From positions 1 to 52,643 of the forward strand of contig JABCPU010000449.1 of the NCBI GenBank assembly GCA_016800925.1: a stretch of 52,643 nt of DNA. Reading direction: 5' to 3'. Source of the DNA: Suillus spraguei (taxonomy: Eukaryota; Basidiomycota; Agaricomycetes; Boletales; Suillaceae). The position numbers and the translations under genes are program-made. A model generated the notes under the pieces. It was not told where the DNA came from. It ran no database searches and saw only the letters and a list, made by a program, of their open reading frames with translations. Shown piece after piece: positions 48,790 through 52,643 of the stretch (its first letter is position 1; every line of letters begins with the position of its first letter).

Positions 48790-50520
48790 CTAAGTAATAG
48801 CAAAAATACAAAAAGTATCCAAGTCAATGAATGTATTCAGATAAAAATCAGTTGCCAACTCATAGGCGTTTGCGCTTGTCCATCCGGGGTTGATGAATTG
48901 TCCCATCCTTGGTATTAGGTGACATGGACGAAGAATTTCGTCGACATGAATCACGGCTGCGTTTCGATGCAGTCGTCGAGTCGAACGAGATACCTGAAGC
49001 AGGCCAGAGAAGGGGTCTGGCTCCCTGAATGGCGTGAACCATTCAATGTAAGCCAAAGCTCGAGAATACGTCCCGAACTGACGAGGCAGTGTGAAAATGA
49101 CACGGACTTGTGCCACTTGTGCGCCTACAGCCTCCATATGAATTTTGCAACGGCTAAATAGTAACAACCACTTACCATCTAATGTCTGTATATTTGTGGT
49201 CCGACCGCCATTGTTGATCAGCGCCATATCGAATTTGGCAGGGAATCCTGGCTTTCGGCCAGGACCAGGAGGTACTTCGGGTGTTGCTCTGATGCGTCAT
49301 CGCCGTGGTGATTCACCTACCTGCGGATCCGGCAGAGCGACAATGACAACTTGCCGGAAAACGTCAAAACAATCTTGTGGACCAGGGACAATGCGATTTT
49401 TTGGTATATGCTTGTGTAAGAAGAGTTTGAGGGCTGGGAGAAATGAGACTGCGCCATGTGCAGTGATGAGCTGCTGAACGGATGTCCGAGGGTGCGCAGG
49501 AGCCTTGGCGAGAACATGGAGTACACATTGCCCAATGACAGGAGGTGCTTTGGCAGGGGCAGCGCGAGACTCAAATTGCAAGTCTTCCATCTCGGAATCC
49601 GAGCCTGAATCAATGTTGTGATCATGGTCAGCATGACCGGCTATGGTGGCCGACTGAGACTGCATAGACAGCCATTCGAGATAGGAATTGCGCAAGAACA
49701 CGGCTTCCTGGCGTCGAAGCCACAGAGCCATTTGTTCCTTGTAATCCCGCTTGTTGCTAGCCCGATAGGCTTCCTTAGCAAAGTCAATATGGAGGCGTTC
49801 CGGAAGTTCGGTGTTGAAACCGTCAGTGGTACCATACAACAAGATTGATTGGACGTAGTGCGAGAGTTGGTGTAGTTTAGGAATATTAAAATGTTCACAA
49901 ACTTCAAGTTCGTGCAGAATATCCTTGTTGGCATGAAATACTGCAAGGGCGTTCTCCAGATATTCGAGGGTGTCAGATGTGTGTGTTCGGAGCTGTGCGA
50001 AGTAAGAAAAATCTAAGATAGCTCGTGCGACTACCAGCACTTGACTGGCAAATGAAAATTGATTATGTTAGCACAAAGTTCAAGCCACAAGCATGACATC
50101 AAGCATGCCTTGGGACAGCGCCGGCCAGTAACCCTATGAAAACACGTTGCATTTGTTTGTGTTCTGTGCCCGTCCATTGTTTTACTGCTGATATTCCTTT
50201 TTTGAAGTGCCGAAGACCTGGATAGTCTGGTATTGCCTTGAAGCATGCATCCATCTCGGCTTTGCCAACAATTTCAAGACACCATTTCACAAAGTGATCT
50301 TTGAAGACACCCTTGTGGAGCTGGTGTAGGAGGTCAGGTATAAAAGCAAGGAATATGTCTGTGTGCGGGAGATTGGCCCAGAAAGGACTGTAGACGGTGC
50401 GTAATCCAAAGTCTTCAAATTCAGTTGGATGTTGACCCTTTTTCGCTTCTCTAAGATTTCTTTTATCAACTGGGGGTCCCATATTGGTGAACTCAGTGGA
50501 TTGCCTCTTTCATCCGCCAT
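48790..50520 (-). mobile_element. Plavaka-type (KDZ-related, CACTA superfamily) transposase, 5'-truncated
   Basis: Fungal DDE-type cut-and-paste transposase. Three minus-strand blocks keep the family order. 50482-50099 has [39 protein letters not shown] and [20 protein letters not shown] with [10 protein letters not shown]. 50040-49297 has ARAILDFSYFAQLRTHT, CEHFNIPKLHQLSHYVQSIL and ERLHIDFAKEAYRASNKRDY. 49227-48790 has VAQVRVIFTLPRQFGTYSRA, AYIEWFTPF and VSRSTRRLHRNAAVIHVDEI. Only about the C-terminal half of a ~1,000-residue protein is present. The reading begins at MADERGN (50520), a mid-protein segment in the family, so the N-terminal domain and promoter are missing. A frame change between 50458 and 50482 indicates a further lesion. 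Probably inactive. Confidence 0.88.
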
Positions 50521-50860
50521 GACCAGGCACTATACACTATATGGCTATATATTATATATATCTCAACACATTTTCATATTGTTTTAGATGTCTCATTTGA
50601 TAGAATACATCACTGGGATTCCATTGCACCAACTTTTAAGGAAATTGGTGGTCGGAAACATGAGTTATGATCATTTTACTGTTAATTGAGTGATTTAACT
50701 GAATCACTATATTAGGACAGTATAACTCCATCATAGGACATCAAATATCTAACAGATGCACTGGTATATATACTATAGTGATGGGGATATATGATTTTGC
50801 ACTCATTTCTAATATTGTCATATGTTGTCTGCTGGTCCAGGGGAGAGGGTAAGCAATCAT
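50521..50860. other. AT-rich DNA between transposase and tandem array
   Basis: AT-rich with tatatatta-type runs (about 50540-50580). No gene. The right part begins to resemble the array unit in its minus-strand reading but lacks the repeat's anchor word. Confidence 0.4.
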
Positions 50861-51518
50861 CTTACAAAAAATTTCTGGAGCTTCAAAACTTGGTGTGTTG
50901 TCTTCTATGACCTTTAAAACAATGGGAAGAAGCTTGGTTGCATGGTTGATGGTGCCTGATATGTGTATCTTCAAATGTACCTACCACTACTATAGACTCT
51001 AGGTCTACCATCTGACAAAAAATTGCTGGAGCTTCAAGACTTGGTGTATCATCTTTAGTGACCTTGAAAATGGTAGGAAGCAGTTTTCTTATATGATAGG
51101 TCATGTCTAGTATGTCTGACTTGAGATGGGCCTATACCTAATATAGGCACCAAGTCTATCAGCTGACAAAAAATTGCAGGAGCTTCAAGACTTGGTGTAT
51201 CATCTTTAGTGACCTTCAAAATAGTAGGAAGCAGTTTTCTTAGATGATAGGTCATGTCTAGTATGTCTGACTTGGGATGTGCCTCTACCTACTATAGGCA
51301 CTAAGTCTATCATCTTACAAAAAATTGCTAGAGCTTTAAGACTTGGTGTATCATCTTCAGTGACCTTTAAAATGGTAGGACACAGTTTTCCTAGATGATA
51401 GGTCATGTCTAGTATGTCTAACTCCAAATAGGTCCCCACATACTATAGGCACCAAGTCTATCATCTGACAAAAAATTACTGGAGCTTCAAGACTTGGTGT
51501 ATTATCTTCAGTGACCTA
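50861..51518. repeat. Tandem array, 151-bp unit (4.3 copies)
   Basis: The anchor word CTGACAAAAAATT (or CTTACAAAAAATT) recurs at 50861, 51012, 51163, 51314 and 51465, exactly 151 bases apart each time. Each unit continues GGAGCTTCAAGACTTGGTGT and later GATAGGTCATGTCTAGTATG. The inner three units are nearly identical; the first is the most diverged and the last is cut after about 54 bases. Short minus-strand ORFs cross unit borders only because the units lack stops. Confidence 0.93.
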
Positions 51519-51540
51519 TCTATCTGTTTCTCCGGCTGCA

Positions 51541-51866
51541 GGGGTCTAGCCGTCCCCGTCCCTGCTCCTGCCTTTAAAGGCAAGCGTCCCTGCTTCTTAT
51601 TTCCCATCCGCCAATTTTTTTTTTAAAATGAAAATTCCTTACATCACCGTCCCTGCTCTCAAAAGGAAAGCGTCCCCGTCCCTGCTCTCAAAAGGAAAGC
51701 GTCCCTGCTCTCAAAAGGAAAGCGTCCCCGTCCCTGCTCGCAAAAGGAAAGCGTCCCTGCTCGCAAAAGGAAAGCGTCCCTGCTCTCAAAAGGAAAGCGT
51801 CCCCGTCCCTGCTTGCAAAAGGAAAGCGTCCCTGCTCTCAAAAGGCAAGCGTCCCTGCTGTCATTC
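51541..51866. repeat. Minisatellite, 23/29-bp units
   Basis: Array of GCGTCCCTGCTCTCAAAAGG units (23 bp) alternating with 29-bp variants carrying an extra CCCCGT-type insert, mainly 51646-51866. A diverged leading piece lies at 51541-51600. Unit variants are TCTC, TCGC and TTGC at one site. Confidence 0.9.
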
Positions 51867-52643
51867 TATCTATATGCTGCGTCCCTGCCCCAACTAAGAC
51901 AATAACTGGCTTTGTCTTACAGCCGTCCGGCCTGGATTCGAAGTAATTCAATCTTCTCATGGGTCATTAGTGTGGTTAGTCGCTACCTGCATCTAACTGA
52001 CTGTGCTCATAACTGCAGCGCAATTTTATGTATACACCAAACTCAACGTTTGTATCTTAGAAAAATTAGTACCCCCAATGACCAAAATGAGCCGCCATTG
52101 GATGATACACTTGACGTTCTCAGGACGTGGGTGACCCTGGAGGTGGTGTGGGTAACACAACTCTGCTGGGGTGCAGATATATGTTGAATGCTGCCTAGCT
52201 GCTATTCAACCCAAGGGTTTCTGGTCCAAGGCTCAGAGCTCAGAGGAGTAAAATCATTATTCAAACAGTAAGTCTCAGACTGCTACTGGTAGGTAGTGAA
52301 GTGGTGTAAAGACAGGTGCAAGGTAAGGTTCTTATGTGCTCAGCCAAAATGCGGACCTAAGGTAAGGAAAGCCTAAGTAAGAGACACTATGCAAAAACTA
52401 CTGTTTCAAGGTCAGCCTGAGTTTGTCTGTTACAGCGGCTAGCGAGCGAGCGAGTGAAACTAGAATGCATATCCTGGTCACAGAGTTGGATATCAGGGGT
52501 CGAGGTACGAGCTCGACACTTATCAAGAATCTTCGGGTTAGATGGTGCAATATTACCGGGCGTCGGCAGCATAATTTTAGCGTTGGCTGGCATATATAAG
52601 TAGGAATTTTTCTGTAAGAGTAAGCTATCTATATGTTTTCGCG
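51867..52643. other. Right end, no supported gene
   Basis: Short ORFs on both strands (51912-52187 +, 52387-52593 -) without recognisable domains. A gcgagcgagcgag triplet-like run is at 52441-52456. The window ends in unannotated DNA. Confidence 0.4.

Noticed and set aside
50741..51439. Series of similar minus-strand ORFs in the 151-bp array
   Set aside because: 151 is not a multiple of three, so the similarity reflects DNA repetition, not a conserved protein.
51646..51866. CRISPR-like repeat array
   Set aside because: Repeats are contiguous with no unique spacers, and the organism is a fungus.
51628..51897. ORFs through the minisatellite (KRKASLL-type repeats)
   Set aside because: They arise because the repeat unit lacks stops in several frames. 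Unit lengths of 23 and 29 bp would scramble any protein as copy number changes.

Overview
The window looks like nuclear DNA from a filamentous basidiomycete (Agaricomycetes, probably Polyporales; this assignment is inference). The reasons are dense short introns (about 45-65 nt, mostly GT-AG), a polyporopepsin-type aspartic protease pair, a DUF6533-like seven-helix protein, an NLR-type WD40 array, a basidiomycete sesquiterpene synthase and a Plavaka-type transposase. No gene here is bacterial or viral.

Layout, left to right. 1-1.6 kb: no secure gene, but a gag zinc-knuckle relic. 1.6-11.0 kb (+): squalene monooxygenase (ERG1), cytidine deaminase, and the vacuolar sorting receptor VPS10. 11.3-14.5 kb (-): RNA polymerase II subunit RPB7, an unidentified helical protein, and aspartic protease copy 1, which ends at a premature stop. 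15-18.4 kb: an orphan ORF and a decayed NACHT-WD40 gene with fourteen roughly 129-bp repeats. 19.2-25.2 kb (-): an RCC1-repeat protein with a C-terminal PHD finger, then a long AlkB-like gene associated with a Zn2Cys6 cluster. 25.4-26.5 kb (+): TGS1 cap hypermethylase, head-to-head with the AlkB-like gene. 27.5-28.8 kb (-): a divergent sesquiterpene synthase. 30.2-31.0 kb (-): a Ser/Pro-rich hypothetical protein. 31.6 kb: a tRNA-Ile(AAU) with a 56-nt intron. 32.0-33.8 kb: a non-autonomous hAT-like element. 34.7-36.3 kb (+): aspartic protease copy 2. 37.5-38.9 kb (-): the DUF6533-like protein. 40.9-42.3 kb (-): a decayed DUR3 urea transporter. 43.9-45.6 kb (+): squalene synthase (ERG9). 46.2-48.1 kb (+): coronin. 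48.8-51.9 kb: a 5'-truncated Plavaka transposase next to a 151-bp tandem array and a 23/29-bp minisatellite.

Most intact genes are housekeeping genes: sterol synthesis, pyrimidine salvage, sorting, transcription, cap modification and actin dynamics. The lineage-specific layer between them is the protease pair, NLR relic, terpene synthase, transporter relic and transposons. Three enzymes acting on farnesyl diphosphate or squalene lie within about 44 kb: ERG1, a sesquiterpene synthase and ERG9. The protease genes are an inverted dispersed duplication in which each copy carries a different lesion.

Exon coordinates given below were read by eye from splice signals and checked for reading-frame continuity. 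They are predictions, not transcript evidence.
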